Below are positions 27,762-36,517 of a DNA stretch of 64,000 nt, in pieces; the stretch's first letter is position 1; every line of letters starts with the position of its first letter. The notes below the pieces were generated by a model. The model saw only the letters and a program-made list of their open reading frames with translations, was not told the DNA's origin and made no database searches. The position numbers were made by a program, and so were the translations under genes. The stretch is from positions 248,001 to 312,000 of the forward strand of contig NZ_JANQNS010000008.1 in NCBI RefSeq assembly GCF_028279465.1, given 5' to 3'. The DNA comes from Parasphingopyxis sp. (GTDB lineage Bacteria; Pseudomonadota; Alphaproteobacteria; Sphingomonadales; Sphingomonadaceae).

Positions 27762-29186
27762 TCAGGCGGGTTCGCCGATAATCGTCTTCACTTCCATGAA
27801 TTCGCGCAGGCCATATTTGCCCATTTCGCGGCCATTGCCCGACTGTTTGTAGCCGCCAAACGGCGCGTCGGGGATCGGGCCCCAGTTATTGACGCCGACG
27901 AGACCGGCGCGGAGCTTGCCCGTGAACTTCTTGGCTTCCTCGGCCGGGCCGTAGACACAGGCCGAGAGGCCGTAATCGGTGTCGTTGGCGATCTCGACCG
28001 CCTCGTCGTCATTCTCATATTTGATCAGCGTGACAACGGGCCCGAAAATCTCTTCGCGTGCGATCGTCATGTCGCTCGTGATGTCCGAGAAGACGGTCGG
28101 TTTGACGTAGAAGCCCTGATTGACGCCATCCGGACGGCCCGTGCCGCCGGTTTCGACCTTGCCGCCCTCATCCATGCCTTTCTGGATAAGGCCCTGAATT
28201 TTTTCATACTGCGCGGCATTAACGACGGGGCCGATATGGCCGCCCATCTCCTTGGGATCGCCGACCGGCACGCTTTCCATCACGCCCTTGGCGATCTGCA
28301 CGGCCTCGTCATATTGAGATTCATGAACGAGCATCCGCGTCGGCGCGATGCAGCTCTGGCCGGAATTGATGATGACGCCCTGCAGGCCGTTCGGCACGGC
28401 TTCGGAAAGGTCCGCGCCTTCGAGTACGATGTTCGGCGTCTTGCCGCCCAGCTCCTGGTGCACGCGCTTGACGGTGTCGGCGGCGTTCTTGGCGATGATG
28501 ATGCCGGCGCGGGTCGAGCCGGTGAAGCTCACCATGTCGACATCGTCATGCTTGGTCAGCATCGTGCCGACGCCCGGGCCGTCGCCCTGGACCAGGTTGA
28601 ACACGCCAGCCGGCACGCCCGCGGCATCCATGATCTCGGCGAAGATGGCGGCTGAGCCTGGCGTTTCCTCGGACGGCTTCAGCACCATCGTATTGCCCGC
28701 GGCGAGCGCCGGGGCGACCTTGGCGGTGATCTGGTTCAGCGGCCAGTTCCACGGCGTGATCATCGCGACAACGCCGATCGGCTCATGCACGACGCGCGCC
28801 GGGCCGAGCTGCTCTTCCCATTCGAACTCTTTCAGCACTTCGGCGGCCTTGGCGATATGGCCGAGGCCCGCCGGGCCTTGGGCCGCATTGCCGATGGCGA
28901 TTGGGCAGCCCATCTCGTCGGCCATCACATTGGCTATGTCGGGAATCCGCTTCTTATATTCTTCGGCGATCCGCTCGAGCATCGCGATGCGTTCTTCGAC
29001 ACTGGTCTGGGAGAAGGTCTTGAACGCTTCCTTGGCGGCCGCGACGGCCTTGTCCGTATCGGCCTGGCTGCCGAGCGTGATTTCCGTACACGGTTCTTCG
29101 GTGGCCGGGTTGATTACCTCATGGCGTGTGCCGCCATCGCTCTCCACCCATTCGCCGTTGATATAATGCTTGAGATAGCTGTGCAT
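27762..29186 (-). CDS. NAD(P)-dependent aldehyde dehydrogenase
   Basis: A 474-residue member of the aldehyde dehydrogenase superfamily, which oxidises an aldehyde to its acid with NAD(P)+. It has the cofactor segment TPWNWPLNQITAK, catalytic Glu245 in HQELGGK, nucleophile Cys279 in NSGQSCIAPT and the C-terminal PFGGYKQSGNGREMG. The sequence is closest in style to broad-specificity class 1/2 enzymes, so no substrate is assigned. It has its own terminator and no coupled neighbour, with about 176 bases to the glnA stop. Confidence 0.92.
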   Translation of the reverse strand: MHSYLKHYINGEWVESDGGTRHEVINPATEEPCTEITLGSQADTDKAVAAAKEAFKTFSQTSVEERIAMLERIAEEYKKRIPDIANVMADEMGCPIAIGNAAQGPAGLGHIAKAAEVLKEFEWEEQLGPARVVHEPIGVVAMITPWNWPLNQITAKVAPALAAGNTMVLKPSEETPGSAAIFAEIMDAAGVPAGVFNLVQGDGPGVGTMLTKHDDVDMVSFTGSTRAGIIIAKNAADTVKRVHQELGGKTPNIVLEGADLSEAVPNGLQGVIINSGQSCIAPTRMLVHESQYDEAVQIAKGVMESVPVGDPKEMGGHIGPVVNAAQYEKIQGLIQKGMDEGGKVETGGTGRPDGVNQGFYVKPTVFSDITSDMTIAREEIFGPVVTLIKYENDDEAVEIANDTDYGLSACVYGPAEEAKKFTGKLRAGLVGVNNWGPIPDAPFGGYKQSGNGREMGKYGLREFMEVKTIIGEPA

Positions 29187-29313
29187 GGCAGTCCGCTCCT
29201 ATGATTCGATGATTTTGGGTTCGTCTTTGCAACGAAGATAGGGGAAGGGAGGCGCTGGTTCAACGCAAACCGCGCCGGGCCGCCAATTTCGAGCGATCAG
29301 AACACGGAAAAGA

Positions 29314-29345
29314 AAAAGGGCCCGGTGTCGCCACCGAGCCCTTTC
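29314..29345 (-). terminator. Intrinsic terminator of glnA
   Basis: On the minus strand GGGCTCGGTG pairs with CACCGGGCCC (one T-G wobble) around the loop GCGA, followed by TTTTTC. It starts 17 bases after the glnA stop. Confidence 0.85.
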
Positions 29346-29362
29346 GCATATTGGTTCGGTGA

Positions 29363-30775
29363 TCAGGCCGAATAATACATGTCGAACTCGACCGGGCTGG
29401 GGGTCGTTTCCCAGCGGTCATTCTCTTCCCATTTGAGCTCGGCATAGCCTTCGATCTGGTCGACCGAGAAGACGTCGCCCTTGGTCAGGAAGTCGTGATC
29501 CTCTTCGAGCGCTTCGAGCGCTTCGCGGAGCGAGCCGCAGACGGTCGGTACGCCTTCGAGTTCCGCCGGGGGCAGATCGTAGAGATTCTTGTCCATCGCG
29601 TCGCCCGGATGGATACGGTTTTCGATTCCGTCGAGGCCCGCCATCAGCAGCGCCGAGTAGCAGAGATAGGGATTGGCCGTCGCGTCGGGGAAACGGAACT
29701 CGACGCGCTTCGCCTTGTCGCCCGTGCCGTACGGAATGCGGCAGGAGGCCGAGCGGTTGCGGCTCGAATAGGCGAGCAGCACCGGTGCTTCATAGCCCGG
29801 GACGAGGCGCTTGTAGCTGTTCGTCGTCGGGTTGGTGAAGGCGTTGAGCGCGCGGGCGTGCTTGATCACGCCGCCGATATAATAGAGGCAGGTTTCGCTG
29901 AGCCCCGCATAGCCGTCGCCGGCGAAGAGCGGCTTGTCGCCATCCCAGATCGACATATGCGTATGCATGCCCGAACCGTTATCTTCCTTGATCGGCTTGG
30001 GCATGAAGGTCGCCGTCTTGCCATAGGCCTGGGCGACCATGTGCACGACATATTTATAGACCTGCATGCGATCCGCCGTCTCGACGAGCGAGCCGAAGGT
30101 GAGGCCGAGTTCATGCTGCGCCGCGCCGACCTCGTGATGATGCTTGTCCATGGGCAGGCCCATTTCCATCATCGTCGAGACCATCTCGGCGCGGATATCC
30201 ATGGCGCTGTCGACCGGCGGCACGGGGAAATAGCCGCCCTTGGCGCGCGGACGGTGGGCCATATTACCCATCTCATATTCGCGGCCCGAATTGGTCGGCA
30301 GCTCGATATCGTCGATCTTGAAATAGCTGGTGTCATAGCCGTCTTCGAAGCGCACATCGTCGAACATGAAAAATTCGGCTTCCGGGCCGACATAGACGGT
30401 GTCGCCGACGCCCGATGCCTTCACGAAAGCTTCGGCGCGTTTTGCGGTCGAGCGCGGATCCCGGCCATAGAGTTCGCCGGTGCCGGGTTCGACGATGTCG
30501 CAGCATACCGCGAGCATCGGCGTGGCGGAGAAGGGGTCCTCATAGACCGCGTCGAGATCGGGCCGCAGGATCATGTCGGATTCGTTGATCGCTTTCCAGC
30601 CGGCGATCGACGAGCCGTCGAACATCAGGCCGTCTTCGAGAGCGTCTTCGTCCATGACACCGGAGCACATTTGCAGATGCTGCCATTTGCCCTTCGGATC
30701 GGTGAATCTGAGATCGATCCATTCGATCTCTTCTTCCTCGATGCGTTTGATAATATCTTTGGCGGTGGTCGTCAT
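29363..30775 (-). CDS. glnA: Glutamine synthetase type I
   Basis: The 470-residue enzyme makes glutamine from glutamate, ammonia and ATP and forms dodecamers. Diagnostic parts are MFDGSSIAGW near residue 51, the glutamate-site NGSGMHTHMS near 266, the ATP-binding NPTTNSYKRLVPGYEAP near 315 and the adenylylation Tyr399 in MDKNLYDLPPAE. The presence of that Tyr points to GlnE-type control. It follows glnB on the same strand with a 94-base gap, the normal alphaproteobacterial glnBA order, so it is probably co-transcribed as well as having its own promoter. Confidence 0.97.
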   Translation of the reverse strand: MTTTAKDIIKRIEEEEIEWIDLRFTDPKGKWQHLQMCSGVMDEDALEDGLMFDGSSIAGWKAINESDMILRPDLDAVYEDPFSATPMLAVCCDIVEPGTGELYGRDPRSTAKRAEAFVKASGVGDTVYVGPEAEFFMFDDVRFEDGYDTSYFKIDDIELPTNSGREYEMGNMAHRPRAKGGYFPVPPVDSAMDIRAEMVSTMMEMGLPMDKHHHEVGAAQHELGLTFGSLVETADRMQVYKYVVHMVAQAYGKTATFMPKPIKEDNGSGMHTHMSIWDGDKPLFAGDGYAGLSETCLYYIGGVIKHARALNAFTNPTTNSYKRLVPGYEAPVLLAYSSRNRSASCRIPYGTGDKAKRVEFRFPDATANPYLCYSALLMAGLDGIENRIHPGDAMDKNLYDLPPAELEGVPTVCGSLREALEALEEDHDFLTKGDVFSVDQIEGYAELKWEENDRWETTPSPVEFDMYYSA

Positions 30776-30869
30776 GGAACTTTGCCTTCCTCTCGCTGGG
30801 AATCAGAGAAACAAACCTATACTATTCTTCGCATCTGCACAAAATTTTTTTGCACTGCGCTATAAACCG

Positions 30870-31454
<585 letters not shown>

Positions 31455-31489
31455 TTAGAGAGGCGGGGACATAGAGTAAGGACCTGAAC

Positions 31490-31753
31490 ATGCGTAAATT
31501 CACTATGTTAGGCGCCGCAGCTTTTGCTGGTGCCATTCTCTCCACCCCGGCGGTCGCACAGTCGGAAGGCGAGCCGATGCCGCCCGAAGAACAGGCGATC
31601 CCCGAACCCACGATCGACACGGATGGCGATGGTACGCCGGACGCCTGGGATCAGCGCGGCGATGGCCGGGCCGATAGCTGGGACATGGACGGTGATGGCC
31701 GACCCGATGTCTTCGATCAGGATGGCGACGGCCAGCCGGACGATCCTCAATAG
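31490..31753 (+). CDS. Small exported protein with calcium-binding aspartate repeats
   Basis: A signal peptide (MLGAAAFAGAILSTPAVAQS) leads to a 60-residue mature part containing DTDGDGTPDAWD, DMDGDGRPDVFD and DQDGDGQPDD. These DxDxDGxxD loops are like the calcium-binding repeats of thrombospondin type 3 or dockerin-like proteins. The whole mature part is about three such loops, so it may simply fold around calcium in the periplasm or outside. No enzyme domain is attached. A strong hairpin follows the stop. Confidence 0.75.
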   Translation: MRKFTMLGAAAFAGAILSTPAVAQSEGEPMPPEEQAIPEPTIDTDGDGTPDAWDQRGDGRADSWDMDGDGRPDVFDQDGDGQPDDPQ

Positions 31754-31777
31754 CGGGCTAGGCCCTGACCACCCTAG

Positions 31778-31811
31778 GCGCCGCCGGGCTCCATCTCCCG
31801 GCGGCGCATTT
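31778..31811 (+). terminator. Hairpin terminator after the calcium-binding protein gene
   Basis: GCGCCGCCGGG pairs perfectly with CCCGGCGGCGC around an 8-base loop, followed only by ATTTC. The T run is short, so termination may be partial and read through into the lipoprotein gene. Confidence 0.6.
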
Positions 31812-31825
31812 CAAGGATAGATACC

Positions 31826-32110
31826 ATGCGATATTTGATTTGGCCGGCCAGTTTCGGCCTATTGCTCGCCGCGTGCGGACCGGCTCAGGAGACGGCCGAC
31901 ACAGCGGAGGAAGATACGCTCGATGCGGCGCCCGAACTCGTCGATCCGGTCGTCGAAGACCCGGTAGACGATATCGGCATGCCGCCGCCCGATATGCTCG
32001 AAGAGGATGTTGGCGAGGCAATGCCCGAAGACCCGGCGATGACGGAAGACGAGCTTCCGGAAGAGGACGATATGGAGCCGGAGGATCCGGCAGCGCCTGA
32101 CGGCGGCTAG
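31826..32110 (+). CDS. Acidic small lipoprotein, unrecognised
   Basis: The 94-residue protein has a lipobox (FGLLLAACG), so Cys17 should be lipidated and the protein anchored in a membrane. The mature part is almost wholly Glu, Asp, Pro and Met with no hydrophobic core and is probably disordered. It could bind metal ions or act as a charged spacer. It lies 72 bases after the calcium-loop protein gene, and the two may be functionally linked. No homologous family came to mind. Confidence 0.6.
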   Translation: MRYLIWPASFGLLLAACGPAQETADTAEEDTLDAAPELVDPVVEDPVDDIGMPPPDMLEEDVGEAMPEDPAMTEDELPEEDDMEPEDPAAPDGG

Positions 32111-32138
32111 CCTTGTTACCGGTGCAACGATAGGGCGT

Positions 32139-34313
32139 TTAGGACTCGCCCTCGGCATCCTCGCGCCGCGCGCGGAGGCGGGCAATATCTTCGCTCGCCT
32201 TGTCGATGACATAGAGCCGGATAGTCTCGGCCAGTTCGGCCGGCAGGACGCTGGTGAAGCTCGGCATCCCGTTTTCAGCGAGCGAACCACCGCGCACCAC
32301 ATCCTGCCAGGCTTCCGCGCTCGTCAGATAGCCGGAGAAGCGCATGTCCGGGTTGATGCCGCCGCCGACCGCGCCTTCGCCGTGACAGACCATGCAGTAG
32401 CGCAGATAGAGTTGTTCGCCGCGCGCTATCTGTTCGGGCGTGCCCGTCGATGCCGGGGGATCGAGCAGCTCTCGCTCCATATCCGGCGCCGCCGGCAGCA
32501 CACCTGTTCCGTCGAGCCGGAGGACGATGAGGCGCGGGACATTGGGCACTTGGCCGGCCGTGATATCGGCCGCGCCGGCCGTGATCTGGAAGGCGCCGCC
32601 GCGGCCGGTCGTGAAGCCGATATGCTGTACGCCGTCGATCAGGAAGGTCGAGGCGCCGGCGAGCACGCCGGACTGGACGTCCATCGACCAAAGCTCCTCT
32701 CCCGTATCGGCGGCATAGGCCTTGAACTGGCCGGTCGCCGTGCCCTGGAACACGAGATTGCCAGCCGTCGTCAGAATGCCGCCATTCCAGGGCGTGTCGT
32801 AATCGATCGTCCAGCGCGCTTCCTGCGCGACCGGGTCCCAAGCGACCAGCTGGCCGCGCACGGCCGAGATCATCGCGCGCATCGCCGCTTCGTCGCGGGG
32901 GAGAGCAGTGTCCTCGATATTGGTTCCGGTGTTGAAGCCGATCGGACTCAGCGCCGAATGATCGTCTGTCGTTGGCGGGAGGAAGACCGATGGCACGATG
33001 TTGGCCGGGATATAGGCGAGGCCCGTCATCGGGCTGAACGCCATGGGCTGCCAGTTATGCGCGCCGATCGGCCCGGGATTGGCGATGAACATCTCGCCCG
33101 TGCGGTAGAAACGCGCCTCCGGATTCTCGATCGGCCGGCCGGTCGCCAGATCGTAGCCCGTCGCCCAGTTCACGCCCTCGACGAAGGGTTCGGCGGACAG
33201 CAGCGATCCGGTCTCGCGGTCGATGACGAAGAAGAAGCCGTTTTTCGGCGCGTGCAGGATGACCGGGCGGCTCTCTCCATCGAGCTCGAGATCGGCGAGG
33301 ATTATCGACTGGGTCGCCGTATAGTCCCAGGTTTCGCCGGGCGTCTGCTGGTAGTGCCAGAGATATTCGCCGGTATCGGGATTGAGCGCGACGATGGAGG
33401 AAAGGAAGAGATTGTCCCCCTGGCCGTTCGAGCGCGTCCCGTGATTCCATGGGCTGCCATTGCCGACGCCGATATAGAGCTGGTTCAGTTCATGGTCGTA
33501 GACGATCGAGTCCCAGACGGTGCCGCCGCCGCCGGTTTCGCGCCACTGGCCTTCCTCGGACCAGGTGCGTGCGGCGGTCTGGAGTACTTCGTCCGACGCC
33601 GCATTGTCGGCTTCGCCATCGGGATTGGGCACGGTGTAGAAGCGCCATTCGAGCGCGCCGGTGTTCGCATCATAGGCCGAGACATAGCCGCGCACGCCGA
33701 ACTCCGCGCCGCCATTGCCGATGATCACCTTGTTGTTCACGACGCGCGGGACGCCGGTGATCGTGTAGGGCCGGTCCCGGTTGGTCGTCTGTTCGGACCA
33801 GAGCTGCGCGCCGGTGATCGCATCAAGCGCGATCAGCCGCCCGTCGAGCGTGCCCAGATAGAGCTTGCCGCGCCATATGGCGACGCCGCGATTGACCGCG
33901 TCGCAGCAAGTGTTCTGCAACACCGAGCGCGGCACTTCCGGATCGAAGGTCCAGAGCGGTTCGCCATTGCTGGCATCGAAAGCGAAGACTTTGGACCAAG
34001 GGCCGGTCACATACATGACGCCATCGACGACGAGTGGTGTCGCTTCCTGCGCGCGCGCATCCGGCAGTTCGGCGGTCCAGGCGATGCCAAGATTGGAAAC
34101 GTTTTCAGTAGTAATCTGATCGAGCGGGCTGAAACGCTGCTCGGAGTAACTGTAACTGGCTGCCGCCCAGTCGCTGCCGTCGCCGCCGGTGATCAGAAAC
34201 TCGCCATCAATCTTGGCCGCGCCTTCGGCTGCGCTATCGGTGTTTGTCTCGCCGGCTCCCGCGGAACAGGCCGCCAGACCGAGTATCATGACCAGTCCGA
34301 TCCAAGCACGCAT
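32139..34313 (-). CDS. Quinohemoprotein alcohol dehydrogenase (PQQ and haem c)
   Basis: The 724-residue protein has an eight-bladed PQQ propeller followed by a C-terminal cytochrome c domain with the haem site YCMVCHGEG. The vicinal Cys pair that covers PQQ is in QNTCCDAVNRG, and the propeller has W-docking repeats such as GEPLWTFDPE and GEELWSMDV. It oxidises alcohols and passes electrons to the respiratory chain. The N terminus (LVMILGLAACSAG) looks like a lipobox, so it may be membrane-anchored. No PQQ synthesis genes are present. The start at 34313 gives this signal directly. Confidence 0.9.
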   Translation of the reverse strand: MRAWIGLVMILGLAACSAGAGETNTDSAAEGAAKIDGEFLITGGDGSDWAAASYSYSEQRFSPLDQITTENVSNLGIAWTAELPDARAQEATPLVVDGVMYVTGPWSKVFAFDASNGEPLWTFDPEVPRSVLQNTCCDAVNRGVAIWRGKLYLGTLDGRLIALDAITGAQLWSEQTTNRDRPYTITGVPRVVNNKVIIGNGGAEFGVRGYVSAYDANTGALEWRFYTVPNPDGEADNAASDEVLQTAARTWSEEGQWRETGGGGTVWDSIVYDHELNQLYIGVGNGSPWNHGTRSNGQGDNLFLSSIVALNPDTGEYLWHYQQTPGETWDYTATQSIILADLELDGESRPVILHAPKNGFFFVIDRETGSLLSAEPFVEGVNWATGYDLATGRPIENPEARFYRTGEMFIANPGPIGAHNWQPMAFSPMTGLAYIPANIVPSVFLPPTTDDHSALSPIGFNTGTNIEDTALPRDEAAMRAMISAVRGQLVAWDPVAQEARWTIDYDTPWNGGILTTAGNLVFQGTATGQFKAYAADTGEELWSMDVQSGVLAGASTFLIDGVQHIGFTTGRGGAFQITAGAADITAGQVPNVPRLIVLRLDGTGVLPAAPDMERELLDPPASTGTPEQIARGEQLYLRYCMVCHGEGAVGGGINPDMRFSGYLTSAEAWQDVVRGGSLAENGMPSFTSVLPAELAETIRLYVIDKASEDIARLRARREDAEGES

Positions 34314-34392
34314 AAGTCACTCCCTCCGATACGCCTTCTTATTGGCGCAGCATCGGGCGCGTTGCAAATATCCTGCTATGCGTCCGGCGCGG

Positions 34393-35220
34393 TCAGTCGT
34401 AGGGCGGTTTGTCCAACCCTGCCGGGCTCGTGGTGAAAATCTCGACGCCGTCTTCGGTCACGCCGATGGAATGTTCGAACTGTGCCGACAGCTTCCGGTC
34501 CCGCGTGACAGCGGTCCAGCCGTCTTCGAGCACCTTCACACCCGGCTTGCCGATATTGATCATCGGTTCGATGGTGAAGAACATGCCGGGCTTGAGTTCG
34601 GGGCCAGTGCCAGCCCGGCCCGCATGGATGACCTCGGGCGCATCGTGAAACAGCCTGCCAAGGCCATGGCCGCAAAAATCGCGAACGACGCCATAGCGGT
34701 GCGATTCGGCAAAGGTCTGGATCGCGTTGGACACATCGCCCAGCCGCGCGCCGGGTTTCACTTCCGCGATACCGAGCATCATTGCTTCATAGGTCACATC
34801 GATCAGCCGCTGCGCCTTGATCGGCACCTTGCCAACCGTGAACATGCGGCTGGTATCGCCGTGCCAGCCATCGAGGATCGGCGTGACGTCGATATTGACG
34901 ATATCGCCTTTCTTGAGGGCCTTGGGGCCCGGAATGCCGTGGCAGACCACATGGTTGATCGAGGTGCAGGAGCTTTTCGTATAGCCGCGATAGCCAAGCG
35001 TTGCGGGAATGCCGCCGCCCGCCTTCATGCGTTCGAACACGAAATCGTCGAGCTCTTCGGTCATCACGCCGGGCTGGACCAGCGGCACAAGTGCATCGAG
35101 AATCTCGGCAGCGAGGCGCCCGGCGGCGCGCATGCCTTCGAAACCGGCTGCGTCATGCAATTTGATCGTGCCGTCCCGGGCGACGGAATCGGCGGCGGTT
35201 ATCGTCTGATACTGGTTCAT
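34393..35220 (-). CDS. map: Type I methionine aminopeptidase
   Basis: A 275-residue enzyme that removes the initiator methionine from new proteins. The five metal ligands of the pita-bread fold are visible in order: Asp in NIDVTPIL, Asp in HGDTSRMF, His in CGHGLGRLFHD, Glu in FTIEPM and Glu in QFEHSIGV. The substrate-side His lies in NHVVCHGIPG. No zinc-finger or SH3-like N-terminal extension is present, so it is the plain bacterial form. It is a single gene, with a promoter presumably in the 52 bases between it and the phosphatase gene. Confidence 0.95.
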   Translation of the reverse strand: MNQYQTITAADSVARDGTIKLHDAAGFEGMRAAGRLAAEILDALVPLVQPGVMTEELDDFVFERMKAGGGIPATLGYRGYTKSSCTSINHVVCHGIPGPKALKKGDIVNIDVTPILDGWHGDTSRMFTVGKVPIKAQRLIDVTYEAMMLGIAEVKPGARLGDVSNAIQTFAESHRYGVVRDFCGHGLGRLFHDAPEVIHAGRAGTGPELKPGMFFTIEPMINIGKPGVKVLEDGWTAVTRDRKLSAQFEHSIGVTEDGVEIFTTSPAGLDKPPYD

Positions 35221-35272
35221 GCGGGGCTATATAGCGTTTTCACAGGCGCTTCGCCACAGTATCGCTAGCGGC

Positions 35273-36430
35273 TCAGCGAAACGCTATCGTCTCCGCATGC
35301 AACGAGCTGCCGTCGGCGGCTTTGAGGTCTAGCGTTACCCGCCCGGCCGCCCAGTCGATGTCGACGAAGCCGAAATTTTCGTCAGACATGAATCCCGAGC
35401 GGCGCAGCGGATCGGGTTCGCGCTCGCTATTGTCGCCCGATGCAAAGGAGAAGTTGAGCGACGAGGAGGTCAGTTCCCACACCCCTTCGCCGAGCGCTTC
35501 GGGTTCGCCATGATAGATCGCGCCGCTGTGCCGGTCGCCCGACAGGAACACCATGCCGCCGCCATTGCGCGTGGCGAGCGCGCGGTAGAGCCGTTCGCGT
35601 TCTAGCGGCATATTGCCCCATTTCTCGTAATTATGCGCGTCGGTCAGGATCTGGATCGAGGAGACGATGAGCCGCAGATCGGCCGGTTCGGCGAGCTCCT
35701 GCTCCAGCCATGCCCATTGCGCCGCGCCAAGCATCGTCGCGCCGGGATCGTCGGTGATGCCATAATGACCGAGCGGGCGGCGTTCATAGCTATAGGGTTG
35801 GGATACGAGCGGATCGCGGAAAAAACGCGTGTCGAGCATGATGATCTGGATGCGCTGGCCTTCGGGGCCGGCGACCATACTGTCATAGATGCCAGGGCGG
35901 GCGCGCACTTCCGCGCTCGACCCCCAGAAGCTCTCGAACAGATCTTCGGATCGTTCGCGGAATGCGAAATTGCCGCCCGAATCGTTCGGGCCGAAATCAT
36001 GATCATCCCAGCTTGCGAGCATCGGGACCTGTTCGCGGAACGCCCGGAATTCCGGATGTGAGGCCTGTAGCCGATAGCCATGGGCGAATGTGCCGAGATC
36101 GGCCTCGCCGCGATATCCATAGTCGCCATAGATATTGTCGCCGATCATCAGGAAGAGATCGGGGTTATGGTTGGCGATCACCGGCCAGATGGTCTGGTGC
36201 CGGTGCTGATGGTTGCAACTGCCAAAGGCGATGCGACTGATCGCCTGGCTCGTATCGATGGCTGGGCCGGGGTTCGCCCGCGGCAGTTCGCCGGTCAGCG
36301 TCGCATAATAGGGCCGCAGCGCTTCGACAGCGCTTTGCGGCGGAGGCGGCGCGCTAGCCATCGTACATGCGCCGAGCAACAGTGCGCCCATTCCGGCGAA
36401 TAGGGCGGTCTTGGTTCGGTTCATCGTCAT
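35273..36430 (-). CDS. PhoD-like metallophosphatase lipoprotein
   Basis: The 385-residue protein shows a lipobox (MGALLLGACTMA), so it is probably lipid-anchored. The phosphatase core has the metal-binding blocks FGSCNHQHRH, MIGDNIYGDYGYRG, SWDDHDFGPNDSG and LSGDRHSGAIYHG, the arrangement of alkaline phosphatase D and related phosphodiesterases. Substrates may be phosphate esters or teichoic-acid-like polymers; a Pho-type operator was not searched for in detail. The TonB-dependent receptor gene lies downstream on the same strand, beyond the terminator that sits between them. Confidence 0.85.
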   Translation of the reverse strand: MTMNRTKTALFAGMGALLLGACTMASAPPPPQSAVEALRPYYATLTGELPRANPGPAIDTSQAISRIAFGSCNHQHRHQTIWPVIANHNPDLFLMIGDNIYGDYGYRGEADLGTFAHGYRLQASHPEFRAFREQVPMLASWDDHDFGPNDSGGNFAFRERSEDLFESFWGSSAEVRARPGIYDSMVAGPEGQRIQIIMLDTRFFRDPLVSQPYSYERRPLGHYGITDDPGATMLGAAQWAWLEQELAEPADLRLIVSSIQILTDAHNYEKWGNMPLERERLYRALATRNGGGMVFLSGDRHSGAIYHGEPEALGEGVWELTSSSLNFSFASGDNSEREPDPLRRSGFMSDENFGFVDIDWAAGRVTLDLKAADGSSLHAETIAFR

Positions 36431-36456
36431 TTGCGTCCCACTTCTTTGGTCACATG

Positions 36457-36490
36457 AAAAAGGCCGGCGGCATGATCGCCACCGGCCCCT
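36457..36490 (-). terminator. Intrinsic terminator of the TonB-dependent receptor gene
   Basis: On the minus strand GGCCGGTGGC and GCCGCCGGCC pair (one wobble) around a 6-base loop, followed by TTTTTC. It starts about 28 bases beyond the receptor stop. Confidence 0.75.
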
Positions 36491-36517
36491 TTCTTCTAGC
36501 AGTTATCTGCGGTCATC

